A program made the position numbers and the translations under genes. Below are positions 6,947 through 14,379 of a DNA stretch of 25,957 nucleotides, in pieces. Each line of letters opens with the position of its first letter. Position 1 is the first letter of the stretch. The stretch comes from a virus. The DNA is taken from IMG/VR virus record IMGVR_UViG_3300025099_000121, positions 1 to 25,957 of that record. One strand, 5' to 3'. The notes beneath the pieces are model-generated. The model made no database searches and had not been told where the DNA came from. It saw nothing but the letters and a program-made list of their open reading frames with translations.

Positions 6947-7197
6947 TTGAAAATGACATGGATGCTGATGCATTCTATGCTGATGAAATGATGAAAACAG
7001 AAAAACCTGTATATGCAGGTAGTAAAGACTATGCTACAAACAGCATACGTTGTGAAGACATTCGGATAAATAATGCTGATGGTGATACATTAGTTAGACT
7101 TTATTTAGATGATAGTAAACATGCATTCGCACACTTAACGGTGTCCGTAAAGGATAATAGTATTGTAATGCGAATACTAAACGAGGAAGAAAGATGA
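6943..7197 (+). CDS. Hypothetical acidic 84-residue protein
   Basis: The start ATG 6943 overlaps the upstream stop and follows AGGAGG (6929-6934). The product is acidic at its N-terminus (MIENDMDADAFYADE), has a short linker, then a compact beta-rich half (IRINNADGDTLVRLYLDD..., about 38-58, and LTVSVKDNSIVMRIL, about 65-79). No motif or family is recognised. It lies between a membrane protein and the ssDNA-binding protein candidate, with an ATGA junction to a 31-codon basic ORF. Confidence 0.6.
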   Translation: MIENDMDADAFYADEMMKTEKPVYAGSKDYATNSIRCEDIRINNADGDTLVRLYLDDSKHAFAHLTVSVKDNSIVMRILNEEER

Positions 7198-7289
7198 GCC
7201 AATCTTGGGAATCGTATAAAAAAGCAAAAAAGAAATGGCTAGAAAGAAAAAAAGGAAGTAATAAAAATGGAAGAACAAATAGTAAATGA
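7194..7289 (+). CDS. 31-residue highly basic microprotein
   Basis: ATG 7194 overlaps the previous stop (ATGA) and the frame ends with TGA at 7287-7289, inside the next gene. The peptide (MSQSWESYKKAKKKWLERKKG plus a short NGRTNSK-like tail) has about eleven Lys/Arg in 31 residues. It could bind nucleic acid, or the ORF could serve only to couple translation to the next gene, whose ATG lies 23 bases before its end. No family is known. Support is positional. Confidence 0.35.
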   Translation: MSQSWESYKKAKKKWLERKKGSNKNGRTNSK

Positions 7290-8484
7290 AGTAAACAAGG
7301 CAGCAGAAATGTTGCAGATGGAAGTAAGTGAGGTAGAAGCAAAGTATATGGAAATATGCCAAGCAAATAACCTCGACCCTGTTGGTGATGTGTTATTAGC
7401 ACGTTCATTATTCAGGCAATGGTTTAGCGGTGCTTACCAATATAAAGATGCACCACAGCAAGAAACACGACAAAGCAATAGTTTGATTAAAGATGCAGTA
7501 GGATATTTTATCTCAGTTAGCGAACCTATGGATATGGGTGCTAGAAGAAATGAACAGATTCTTGGCGAATATAAGAGAGACCAACATGGCACATTTAGCA
7601 CAGGAAAAGTTGCTACTGCTAGGAAAGAAGGTGAGAGTTATGTTATCTCAAGAATGCACAATGGTGAACAACAAGATAAAACTCTATCAGCATTACCTGA
7701 TAATAGCCACGAAGTAGAGTTTGGACAGTGGGTAATACCATTGGATAACATACCTGCTTATGGTGAAAGAAAGAACAAGGCATACGGTAAACCTTTACCT
7801 GCTAGTCAAAGCAGAATGCAAGGGGTATTCTTGGGTGAAGTTGATGGTGAAAGTAATCTATATTACTTCTCTTACAAGGGAACATCTGCTAAGACATTTA
7901 CACCAAGAACCTTTAAACTTCTAAGTATGGAAGTAATTAAAGATAGTAATAACCCAAACCGTATATATGGTTTCAAGGATGGCACAGCAAACAGTTTGAA
8001 GTATAATGCTGATTTAGAAGAAGGTAGTAAATTACCAGAACCAAGTGTTTCTGATATGCAGAATTATACAATGGAACATGCTATGAATAATTATAGCCCA
8101 TTGATTGATGTTGGTATGTATCATACTAATGTTGCTGATAGAAACTATGCTGAGAAGTTTGTAATAACAGACGGAACAGTTACTAGCATGAACATGACAC
8201 CTAATAGGTTAGGTAGTCGAAGAATAACAATTACCGATGTAAACTCGGATTATAGTTATGACGGTTCATGGGCGGGAACAACTTGTTGGATACCTGCACA
8301 CTTAGACTTAGACTTTGGAATTAATTCAAATGTTTTAGTTGTGGGTAGGACTTCACAAGGAAGAAACGATGATGGTAGTTTTAGAGAAGTTTCTTTGAAC
8401 CTTAGTGGAATACTTTGCATTAACAACATGGGGGTTGTAGCAGAACCATTTGAGGCAGAAGAAGAAGACCTAGATTGGTTCTGA
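7267..8484 (+). CDS. Putative OB-fold ssDNA-binding protein (RPA-like) with acidic tip
   Basis: A 405-residue protein. The first 45 residues are helical (coiled, EVNKAAEMLQMEVSEVEAK). The middle (about 75-290) is beta-rich and unassigned. A C-terminal segment (about 313-391) has the strand pattern of an OB fold (RITITDV, TTCWIPAHLDL, NVLVVGRTSQGR, SLNLSGILCI). The last 13 residues, EPFEAEEEDLDWF, form an acidic tail ending in an aromatic, just like the tails of bacterial SSB and phage gp32-type proteins, which recruit replication partners. Its place between RFC-S and the RecA-core ATPase/PCNA/PolB genes fits a replisome ssDNA-binding protein. The fold call is inference; the tail is seen directly. 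Translation of the stop region passes through a hairpin. Confidence 0.6.
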   Translation: MEEQIVNEVNKAAEMLQMEVSEVEAKYMEICQANNLDPVGDVLLARSLFRQWFSGAYQYKDAPQQETRQSNSLIKDAVGYFISVSEPMDMGARRNEQILGEYKRDQHGTFSTGKVATARKEGESYVISRMHNGEQQDKTLSALPDNSHEVEFGQWVIPLDNIPAYGERKNKAYGKPLPASQSRMQGVFLGEVDGESNLYYFSYKGTSAKTFTPRTFKLLSMEVIKDSNNPNRIYGFKDGTANSLKYNADLEEGSKLPEPSVSDMQNYTMEHAMNNYSPLIDVGMYHTNVADRNYAEKFVITDGTVTSMNMTPNRLGSRRITITDVNSDYSYDGSWAGTTCWIPAHLDLDFGINSNVLVVGRTSQGRNDDGSFREVSLNLSGILCINNMGVVAEPFEAEEEDLDWF

Positions 8485-8537
8485 AACCAATTGTATCTTA
8501 TTGGTAGTAGCGACCAACGAGGGGGTGCAAAGCCCCC
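8474..8537 (+). promoter_or_regulatory. Hairpin cluster at the SSB stop codon and in the following gap
   Basis: ATTGGTT (8474-8480) pairs with AACCAAT (8485-8491) around a CTGA loop that contains the stop codon. ACCAAT (8486-8491) can instead pair with ATTGGT (8500-8505). A separate GGGGG (8521-8525) pairs with CCCCC (8533-8537) around TGCAAAG. No U-tract follows, so this is not a typical oligo-T terminator. In an operon where genes usually overlap, this 76-base gap with alternative structures suggests an mRNA processing, stability or translation-control site. Confidence 0.45.
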
Positions 8538-8560
8538 AACCAAATAAAGGAAGAAAAAAT

Positions 8561-8812
8561 ATGTATGAAATAACAGATAGAATAATACATGGTTCAAGTT
8601 TCGCAGTGGAACTTGATACCATAGAGTTTCTAACTATGAGATTGAATGAAGAAACCAATGAATATTGGCTTAAGATGCATTTACCCTCAAGTAAAGAAAT
8701 AAGATTGAAAGTCAGCGAGACTGATGTAAGAAACATTGTAGAACAATGGACACAAAATGGAAATATTGATTTAAATATAGGTGATGAAAATTATGGATTG
8801 GACAAAAGATAG
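8561..8812 (+). CDS. Hypothetical 83-residue protein
   Basis: The start is ATG 8561, with AAAGGAAG about eight bases before it. An upstream in-frame ATG at 8501 is rejected because it would begin inside the hairpin region. The product has alternating strands and a helix: AVELDTIEFLTMRLNEE, EYWLKMHLP, EIRLKVSETDVRNIVEQW. It is acidic and cytoplasmic. No family recognised. It is the first gene after the hairpin gap and overlaps the RecA-core ATPase gene by 20 bases, so it likely belongs to the PCNA-PolB segment of the operon. Confidence 0.65.
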   Translation: MYEITDRIIHGSSFAVELDTIEFLTMRLNEETNEYWLKMHLPSSKEIRLKVSETDVRNIVEQWTQNGNIDLNIGDENYGLDKR

Positions 8813-9692
8813 AAAAGGAGAAGCACATAAAGAAGATGAAGACGATTTCTTTGCACTACAGAAGGCAAAGATACTCGCACAAATACAGGCAAGATTGGAT
8901 AGAGATAGAAGTCATCTTCTATGTTCTATTACAGGCAACCCAAAGACAGGTAAGACAGGTCTAGTATTAGACTCTAGGACTGAAGAACAAATAGCAGAAG
9001 GTAAGAAAATATACATCTTAGATTTTGATAGAGGCGCAGAACCTACATGGGATTCTTGTTGGGATAGAGATGAGAATATAGTTATCTTTGACCCTATTGA
9101 GATGAGAGCAGATGGTTCTACTAATTGGGAAATTACGTTTAAGAATGCAAGTAGTTTCTGTCAATTGGCTAAGGAAGCATTAACAGAAGAACCTGGAAGT
9201 ATATGCACTTTTGTTTTAGATGGTGTAGACAAAGCCTTTGAAGGTTCTAGTGATGTATTAAGAGAGTTGCTAGTTAAACAACAGACAAGAGAAGGAACAG
9301 TTGTTCATGCTACTGATTCAGTTAAGGTATCTACTCTTGATTGGAAAATTAGAAATAGAGTATACAATAGACTATTGGATTTAGTTTGTAATCTACAATG
9401 TGATAGATTTTTAATTACACACATGAAACCATTGTATGATAATATCAACGTGCCTACACCGATAGGTCATACACCTGATTGGCATAAATCAACACCTGCA
9501 AGGTTCGTTCAAATGATTCATATTAGAAAGGAATTAAGAAGAAATGGTGATAGTGAGCAGACTAACTACATTGCTAGGTTAGATGCAAGTAAAACAAACC
9601 CAACTCTTGTAGGAAACGAATGGACTATCTTTACAACAAATGGTGAGAACAAATGGAACGGAATAACAGAACTACGAGAGGGAACTCTTTGA
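8793..9692 (+). CDS. RecA-core ATPase (RadA/Sak4-like)
   Basis: ATG 8793 is chosen because AGGTGAT lies seven bases upstream (8779-8785); ATG 8784 and GTG 8781 are alternatives. The 299-residue product has an acidic N-terminal stretch, Walker A GNPKTGKT (48-55), YILDFDRG after strand 2, a Walker B-like CTFVLDGVD (Asp143) and an ITHMKP segment resembling sensor/loop regions of phage RecA-core proteins. There is no N-terminal HhH domain as in archaeal RadA. That fits the shorter Sak4-like or AAA_24-type phage recombination ATPases, which help single-strand annealing. Direct adjacency to PCNA and SSB-like genes supports a recombination/replication role. RadA paralogue is the alternative. Confidence 0.7.
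   Translation: MDWTKDRKGEAHKEDEDDFFALQKAKILAQIQARLDRDRSHLLCSITGNPKTGKTGLVLDSRTEEQIAEGKKIYILDFDRGAEPTWDSCWDRDENIVIFDPIEMRADGSTNWEITFKNASSFCQLAKEALTEEPGSICTFVLDGVDKAFEGSSDVLRELLVKQQTREGTVVHATDSVKVSTLDWKIRNRVYNRLLDLVCNLQCDRFLITHMKPLYDNINVPTPIGHTPDWHKSTPARFVQMIHIRKELRRNGDSEQTNYIARLDASKTNPTLVGNEWTIFTTNGENKWNGITELREGTL
9676..9682 (+). promoter_or_regulatory. Ribosome binding site setting a TTG start for PCNA
   Basis: GAGAGGG lies six bases before TTG 9689, whereas ATG 9653 has no comparable purine tract. The TTG overlaps the stop of the ATPase gene (TTGA), matching the junction style of this operon. Confidence 0.5.
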
Positions 9693-10462
9693 ATAGTATT
9701 CAAGTGAATACTAAATCATTTATAGAAGCAATAGAGGCAATTTGGCTTAAAGGTAAATATAAGTCCTCTACTACTTCTAAGACTGATGTTATCAGTAATA
9801 CCTGTGTAGCAATTGTTAGAAGTGAAGAGTTAGAGTTATTGAACGGTAATGATAAAACAGCATTGAGTGTTATAATACCAATTGAAGAACAAATCTCAGT
9901 AGTAGAAGAGATGCTTATATTTGATATAGAGAAACTAATGAAATACGTTAAGAATATGAAATGTGTAAATCTTACATTAAGATTTAATCAATCTACGTTA
10001 GAAGTTAAAGGATTAGTTAAAACAGTTAAATTACCAAGACTGTTAGAGCATACTAATATGAATCTAATTACTATGATTATGTCATTTGACTATGAGCATG
10101 GTGGTAAGGCTATATTCGGCAAGACAGAATTACCTTGTCAATTATCATTTAATGGTAATGAATTGAAAGAAGCAGTTAAGTTTTGTTCTGTATCTGGCAC
10201 AGCAACATATACTATTGTGCATTGGGGTGGGAATAATGAGTTTAAACTTATGTCATCAAGCAGTAGTGGCACAGATACTAGTGAAGTAAACGTATCATTA
10301 CTATCAGAAAATGATTATGATGCAACAGTTTCATTTTCTGCACCATTAGATAAGTTTTGTATAGATAGTGAGATGACAATATTAACAGGTGATAACTTAC
10401 CTGTTATGTTAATTGGGGAAAGTAGAAAGATGGTGGTAGCACCATACGTTAGAAGTGATTGA
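9689..10462 (+). CDS. pcn: Sliding clamp (PCNA)
   Basis: From TTG 9689 the product is 257 residues, the usual length of archaeal PCNA (about 245-250). An ATG at 9653 would add 12 residues and overlap the ATPase gene more deeply. Recognisable PCNA-like elements are FIEAIEAIWLKGKY near the N-terminus, a central loop region, a second-domain start CQLSFNGNELKEAVKFCSVSG (about 150-170) and a C-terminal TGDNLPVMLIGESRKMVVAPYVRSD, matching the PCNA strand ending in a [LV]AP[RY] motif just before the C-terminus. The protein would form a trimeric ring tethering PolB, ligase and the loader to DNA. It is diverged, but position between clamp-loading and polymerase genes supports the call. Confidence 0.75.
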   Translation: MNSIQVNTKSFIEAIEAIWLKGKYKSSTTSKTDVISNTCVAIVRSEELELLNGNDKTALSVIIPIEEQISVVEEMLIFDIEKLMKYVKNMKCVNLTLRFNQSTLEVKGLVKTVKLPRLLEHTNMNLITMIMSFDYEHGGKAIFGKTELPCQLSFNGNELKEAVKFCSVSGTATYTIVHWGGNNEFKLMSSSSSGTDTSEVNVSLLSENDYDATVSFSAPLDKFCIDSEMTILTGDNLPVMLIGESRKMVVAPYVRSD

Positions 10463-10463
10463 A

Positions 10464-12128
10464 ATGATAATAAGCACTGTAGATAAGAATAATATGATTG
10501 GCCTTAGATGGCGAGATGAAAATAATAAAAGAGTAGTGGAGGAGGTTTCTTACGAAGAAGCCCCTCCCTATTTCTTTGTAGAGCAAAGTGCTAATAGAAT
10601 AAAAAGAATGTCTGTTAAAGAATACGGACAAAGTTTCACTATCAATGTTAGTTATGAAGAAGGTGATTATGTTTCTTTAGAGAAGAAGAAACTAACTAAA
10701 GTTACGTGGACTCCTCCTAAACCGTGGTATGGTAAAACATTAAAGAATCAATTTAATAAAACGTATGAAGCAGATGTAGCATACTCATACAGATATGCTG
10801 TTGATAACATACATGATATGCCAGAGTATGACCTTAGAAAAATCTATTGGGATATGGAGTGGCAACAAGGTGGTGAACATGATAATGCAGTTACTTGTAT
10901 TTCCTACTATGATAGTTATACAGGTGTATCTAATGTATTATGGTGGACACCATTAGGTGCTGTTCGTGATATTATAGACCATTGTAAGCCAAATGAAAGT
11001 GAGCATGATATGTTAGAATGTTTTCTTACGGTTATAGAAAGTCATGACCCAGATATGCTAGTTGCATGGTTTGGTTCTAAGTTCGATTTACCTAAGTTAA
11101 TTGAAAGACTACATGCTAATGGTATAGACCCTAGACGTTTATCTCCTTATCATGATGTTAAAGGTGTATTCTTTGAACCAAGTAAAGGGATTAAACTCAC
11201 AAAGGCAGTAAATAACTACTCACCAATAGAACAACCTATTCGTGGAAGACTTGTTCTAAACCTAGACTTAGCATTTGAAAGGCAATGGAATGATTCACAA
11301 AGAGGAACATTACCTTCTATGGCTTTGGATTATGTATCTGAATTGGTATTAGGGACTAAGAAACTTGTTAGTGAAAAGTTTCCTGATAAGAATGATTTCT
11401 TTCAAAGAGGATGGCTTGAAGATACTCAAAGATATTTAGATTATGCTAGGGTTGATGTAGACCTTCTGGTTCAAATTGATGACAATATGAACACATCAGA
11501 ATCTGTAATAGCATTACAGCGATTGCTAAAAGCACCCTTTGAAGCATGTTTCTATGCAAGCAATATGGGTGGGATATACTTCATGCGTAATGCATGGTGG
11601 AAAGCCCCTACGGGTGAGAAAGGTGAACGTATAAATTATGAAGGTGCCATGATTTATGACCCTTTAACTGAAGGCACAAATGGACTACATTTAGGTGTAG
11701 CCGCATTTGATTTTGCACAACTGTATCCATCAATGATGATAGCAAGAAATATTTCTTGGGAAACTAAATCAAATGAACCAACGGAGTTTGCAGTTAATAT
11801 ATTAACTCCAAGAGATTTCAGTGATGTTACAAAAGAAGATATGCGTTATTTCAAAACAGATAAACTTGGTTTATTACCAAAAGCAGTTTTGGAACTTAAA
11901 GAACTAAGAGATGAATATAAAGCAAAGATGCGACAAGCAGAAACTAAAGACGAACAAATTAAATGGAACAGTAATCAATTGGCAGTTAAACGACTGATGG
12001 CTTCATTCTATGGTATTACCGCATATCAAGGCTTTGGTTGGGCTGACGTAGATATAGCGGCTTCAATAACTGCTAGTGCTAGAGAAGCAATTAGATGTGC
12101 AGCATTAAAAGTGGAGGGATTAGAATGA
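10464..12128 (+). CDS. polB: Family B DNA polymerase, N-terminal part (exonuclease and palm motifs A/B)
   Basis: Start ATG 10464 is preferred; an in-frame GTG at 10455 is possible. The 554 residues contain an N-terminal domain, the 3'-5' exonuclease with Exo I YWDMEW (Asp130/Glu132), Exo II AWFGSKFD (Asp208; the usual Asn is replaced), Exo III YARVD (Tyr327/Asp331), the YEGA switch (about 392-395), polymerase motif A AFDFAQLYPS (Asp416) and motif B KRLMASFYG (509-517). It then stops at 12126-12128, before motif C. The missing C-terminal half is encoded by the next full gene. No intein splice motif is seen at the end, so the halves probably assemble without covalent joining, as in the split PolB of Methanothermobacter. 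Confidence 0.93.
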   Translation: MIISTVDKNNMIGLRWRDENNKRVVEEVSYEEAPPYFFVEQSANRIKRMSVKEYGQSFTINVSYEEGDYVSLEKKKLTKVTWTPPKPWYGKTLKNQFNKTYEADVAYSYRYAVDNIHDMPEYDLRKIYWDMEWQQGGEHDNAVTCISYYDSYTGVSNVLWWTPLGAVRDIIDHCKPNESEHDMLECFLTVIESHDPDMLVAWFGSKFDLPKLIERLHANGIDPRRLSPYHDVKGVFFEPSKGIKLTKAVNNYSPIEQPIRGRLVLNLDLAFERQWNDSQRGTLPSMALDYVSELVLGTKKLVSEKFPDKNDFFQRGWLEDTQRYLDYARVDVDLLVQIDDNMNTSESVIALQRLLKAPFEACFYASNMGGIYFMRNAWWKAPTGEKGERINYEGAMIYDPLTEGTNGLHLGVAAFDFAQLYPSMMIARNISWETKSNEPTEFAVNILTPRDFSDVTKEDMRYFKTDKLGLLPKAVLELKELRDEYKAKMRQAETKDEQIKWNSNQLAVKRLMASFYGITAYQGFGWADVDIAASITASAREAIRCAALKVEGLE

Positions 12129-12214
12129 AAAGTAAAATGTTAATACGAATAATATATGTAATAGGTAAAATATCTACCATAATCGGTAGATTTAACAGTA
12201 GGTGGAGAAAATGA
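12125..12214 (+). CDS. 29-residue ORF filling the gap between the two PolB halves
   Basis: ATG 12125 overlaps the PolB-N stop (ATGA) and its own TGA overlaps the PolB-C start (ATGA at 12211-12214). The peptide is basic and amphipathic, with a hydrophobic core (MLIRIIYVIGKISTIIG, about 5-21) and a basic end (RFNSRWRK). The three genes are in three different frames. It may be a true microprotein that bridges the polymerase halves, a membrane peptide, or merely a coupling device that carries ribosomes to PolB-C. It also contains a 7-bp hairpin. Confidence 0.45.
   Translation: MKSKMLIRIIYVIGKISTIIGRFNSRWRK
12172..12191 (+). promoter_or_regulatory. Hairpin upstream of the PolB-C ribosome site
   Basis: ATCTACC (12172-12178) and GGTAGAT (12185-12191) form a perfect 7-bp stem with loop ATAATC. 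It ends eight bases before AGGTGGAG (12200-12207), the ribosome site for ATG 12211. It could tune the ratio of the two polymerase halves; it could also be chance in AT-rich sequence. Confidence 0.35.
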
Positions 12215-13116
12215 GAGTAGTTTATGGACATACAGATTCAATATACGTTCAGATGCCTATGGAACGGGCAGAAGAAACATTAGCATTACTAAATAATCAT
12301 GTTAGAAGTCATTTCCCAAACCTGTTGGGTCTAAAGGAACACCCTGTAACTTTAGAGTTTGAGAAATACTACAAGACTTTAGGAGTAGGTATTACTAAGA
12401 ACAGAAATGCAGGTCTAATAACATGGAAAGATGGTAAAACATTAGAAGAACCGGAGTTTGTTATGACAGGTTTTTCTGCTAAAAGAGTAGCAGTAACTAC
12501 ATTAGCAAAGACAATTCAATTAGAAGTGCTTAATCGTTGGGTCAATGAAGAGAGTGAAGAGAGTATTACTTCATATCTTAAGACTCAATACAATAGAGTA
12601 TTAAACGGTCAAATTGAAATTGATGAGATAACAAACAGAAGTAGGTATAGACCCGAAAGATTCGTCTATAAGTGTAATGATTGTAATAAAGAATACACCG
12701 TAGATGATGCAATTAAAAGACACAAGGAGTTTACTACTTCTTTTTGTGGTAAGTGCGGCACCGAGTTAGACTTAAAAACTCTTGAAGGTAAACAACCAAG
12801 TATAGGTAGTGGAGTAGAAGGAGTAATTTGGTGGAACCAAACATATCCTACACCTATTAGTGAATCGTATTTTTATGTTAGAGTCCAAGATGACCCGTTA
12901 AGGCTTAAATATATTAATCCAATAACAGGAATGCACAAAAGACCAACCTACTTAGCGGCACCAAGTAAAGAACAGATGCCGAATCATATCCCAGATTATA
13001 GACACTATTCAGATTCTATAATCAAAAAAGCAGAACCGATTTACAATGCTATGGGATGGGATTTAAAACCAATTAAAAACGATGTGAATCAAACAAACCT
13101 AGAAGAATGGTGGTAA
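12211..13116 (+). CDS. polB: Family B DNA polymerase, C-terminal part (motif C, thumb, zinc ribbon, PIP box)
   Basis: ATG 12211 is set by AGGTGGAG (12200-12207). An in-frame GTG at 12202 lies inside that site. The 301 residues begin MRVVYGHTDSIY: polymerase motif C at residues 5-10, with His7 in place of the first Asp of YGDTDS and the catalytic Asp9 kept. KYYKTLGVG (52-60) matches the KxY region. A four-Cys zinc ribbon (Cys155/158 and Cys179/182) is inserted in the thumb-side region. The C-terminus is QTNLEEWW (294-301), a textbook archaeal PIP box for PCNA. Together with the preceding gene it makes a complete PolB of about 855 residues. This half cannot be a degraded fragment because all later motifs are intact. 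Confidence 0.92.
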   Translation: MRVVYGHTDSIYVQMPMERAEETLALLNNHVRSHFPNLLGLKEHPVTLEFEKYYKTLGVGITKNRNAGLITWKDGKTLEEPEFVMTGFSAKRVAVTTLAKTIQLEVLNRWVNEESEESITSYLKTQYNRVLNGQIEIDEITNRSRYRPERFVYKCNDCNKEYTVDDAIKRHKEFTTSFCGKCGTELDLKTLEGKQPSIGSGVEGVIWWNQTYPTPISESYFYVRVQDDPLRLKYINPITGMHKRPTYLAAPSKEQMPNHIPDYRHYSDSIIKKAEPIYNAMGWDLKPIKNDVNQTNLEEWW

Positions 13117-13120
13117 TAAA

Positions 13121-13999
13121 ATGACAGAAGAATTAAGAGAATATACATATAAATGGAATGCAGATAATTATGATGATGATACACAACCCATATTGAAGAT
13201 AACAAAATCTTCATTTGGTTCATTTCAATGGTGTCCTAAGAAGTATGAGTTTAACTACATACACAGGCTACCTCAATCTACATCAGAAGCAATGATAAAA
13301 GGAACAGTAGTTCACAATAGCAGAGAAGAGTTCTTTAACGTGTTTGACGTTAAGAAAGCAGAAGACCTAAGTTACCATGAATTGGTAGAATATAATATGA
13401 GTCTATACCCAATAGATGGATATAGTGATATGTATAAAATCATATCAACCTTTGAAGCAGATAGGTTTCTTAAATCTAAAGAAGATAATACAATACATGA
13501 ATACCTACCTGTTGTAAATGAAGCAACGTTAGATGCTGAGATAACTATACCTCATGCCTTTAATCCTAAATACGTTTTACAACGTGATTATGTTGTTCAC
13601 TTACAAGGAATAATAGATAGAATGTTTGTTCAAGATAACAAATATATTCCTTTAGAGTTGAAGACAGGCGCATGGAAGGACTATAAAACAACAAGTATGA
13701 GAAAAGAAATGGCCTTCTATAAGATGTTAGTAGAGAATGCTACTGATGAAAGCCTAGCAAATGCAGGTATTAGTAGAGATATACCAATAACTAATTGGGG
13801 TTGGTATTACCCTGCATCTAATTACATACATGTAGAACCTGTTAAGACTAGCAGTTACAAAGCAGTAATGAATGGCATATGTCAATTACTACATGCTTAT
13901 GAGCAGAAAGAGTTTAATGCTAAGTATTTTTACAATACTTGTCAGCATTGTAGTTTTTACAGTATATGTCCATCAGCACAGGAGAGTGAATGGCTATGA
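13121..13999 (+). CDS. Cas4/RecB-like PD-(D/E)XK nuclease with Fe-S cysteines
   Basis: The 292-residue protein has SSFGSFQWCPKKYEF (first Cys, Cys38), GTVVHNSREEFF (His65), GIIDRM (Asp166), IPLELKTG with Glu179-x-Lys181 as the PD-(D/E)XK core, RKEMAFYKMLV (195-204, QxxxY-like), and the terminal CQHCSFYSIC (Cys274, 277, 283). One Cys before the nuclease core plus three at the C-terminus is the 4Fe-4S arrangement of Cas4 and AddB-type nucleases. It likely resects or trims DNA ends in replication or recombination. No cas1/cas2 or CRISPR repeats are nearby, so a CRISPR adaptation role is not supported. ATG 13121 follows GGTGG by about seven bases. Confidence 0.88.
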   Translation: MTEELREYTYKWNADNYDDDTQPILKITKSSFGSFQWCPKKYEFNYIHRLPQSTSEAMIKGTVVHNSREEFFNVFDVKKAEDLSYHELVEYNMSLYPIDGYSDMYKIISTFEADRFLKSKEDNTIHEYLPVVNEATLDAEITIPHAFNPKYVLQRDYVVHLQGIIDRMFVQDNKYIPLELKTGAWKDYKTTSMRKEMAFYKMLVENATDESLANAGISRDIPITNWGWYYPASNYIHVEPVKTSSYKAVMNGICQLLHAYEQKEFNAKYFYNTCQHCSFYSICPSAQESEWL

Positions 14000-14379
14000 T
14001 AGAAAAAATAGTTAGAGATGAATTAAACACAAGAGTTTGGACATTTACAGAAATAGCAAACGTATCAACTACTGTTGAGTTATTAACTCAAATGGTCTAT
14101 GATAAAATGCCTACAAAGGATAAATTAAAATTAGTATGGGATGTAGAAGTTTTTTCTGGAAGTATGGAAGAAAGGATTTATTTTGGTGAATTATACACAA
14201 AAACAATAATGTCAGAGTTAAGAGTAATGGTTGCTGATATTGTTAAGGATGAATTATCATCAGCAAAAATAGTATTTAATAAAAATGAGGTAGATAAAAA
14301 TGAAGTTTCCGAGAGAAGTTTGGGCGGGCAGTCATCTAAAAGACGCACCCCAGATGAAGCGAGTGATAGTGAAGAGTAA
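13990..14379 (+). CDS. Hypothetical mostly helical protein
   Basis: The 129-residue product is helical and mixed in charge up to about residue 95, then changes to a low-complexity polar tail (KNEVDKNEVSERSLGG...SDSEE). The start may be ATG 13990 (GGAG site at 13981-13984) or ATG 13996, which makes an ATGA junction with the nuclease stop. Its last 80 bases overlap the primase gene in another frame. The odd tail composition starts just before that overlap, suggesting the tail is constrained by the primase frame. No family recognised. Confidence 0.55.
   Translation: MAMIEKIVRDELNTRVWTFTEIANVSTTVELLTQMVYDKMPTKDKLKLVWDVEVFSGSMEERIYFGELYTKTIMSELRVMVADIVKDELSSAKIVFNKNEVDKNEVSERSLGGQSSKRRTPDEASDSEE

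Noticed and set aside
8501-8560. N-terminal extension of the 83-residue protein to ATG 8501
   Set aside because: It would start inside the hairpin region with no ribosome site; ATG 8561 has a good AAGGAAG.
12126-12210. Intron or ribosomal bypass between the PolB halves
   Set aside because: The second half has its own ATG and a good ribosome site, so a simple two-gene model is enough. RNA data could still change this.
10464-13116. Split intein joining the two PolB halves
   Set aside because: No Cys/Ser-start intein block, no TxxH block and no HN-Cys/Ser/Thr end are seen at the end of PolB-N or the start of PolB-C; both end and start directly in polymerase sequence.
13121-13999. Cas4-like gene as sign of a CRISPR-Cas system
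   Set aside because: No cas1, cas2, effector genes or direct-repeat arrays occur in the window, and the gene lies inside a replication operon.
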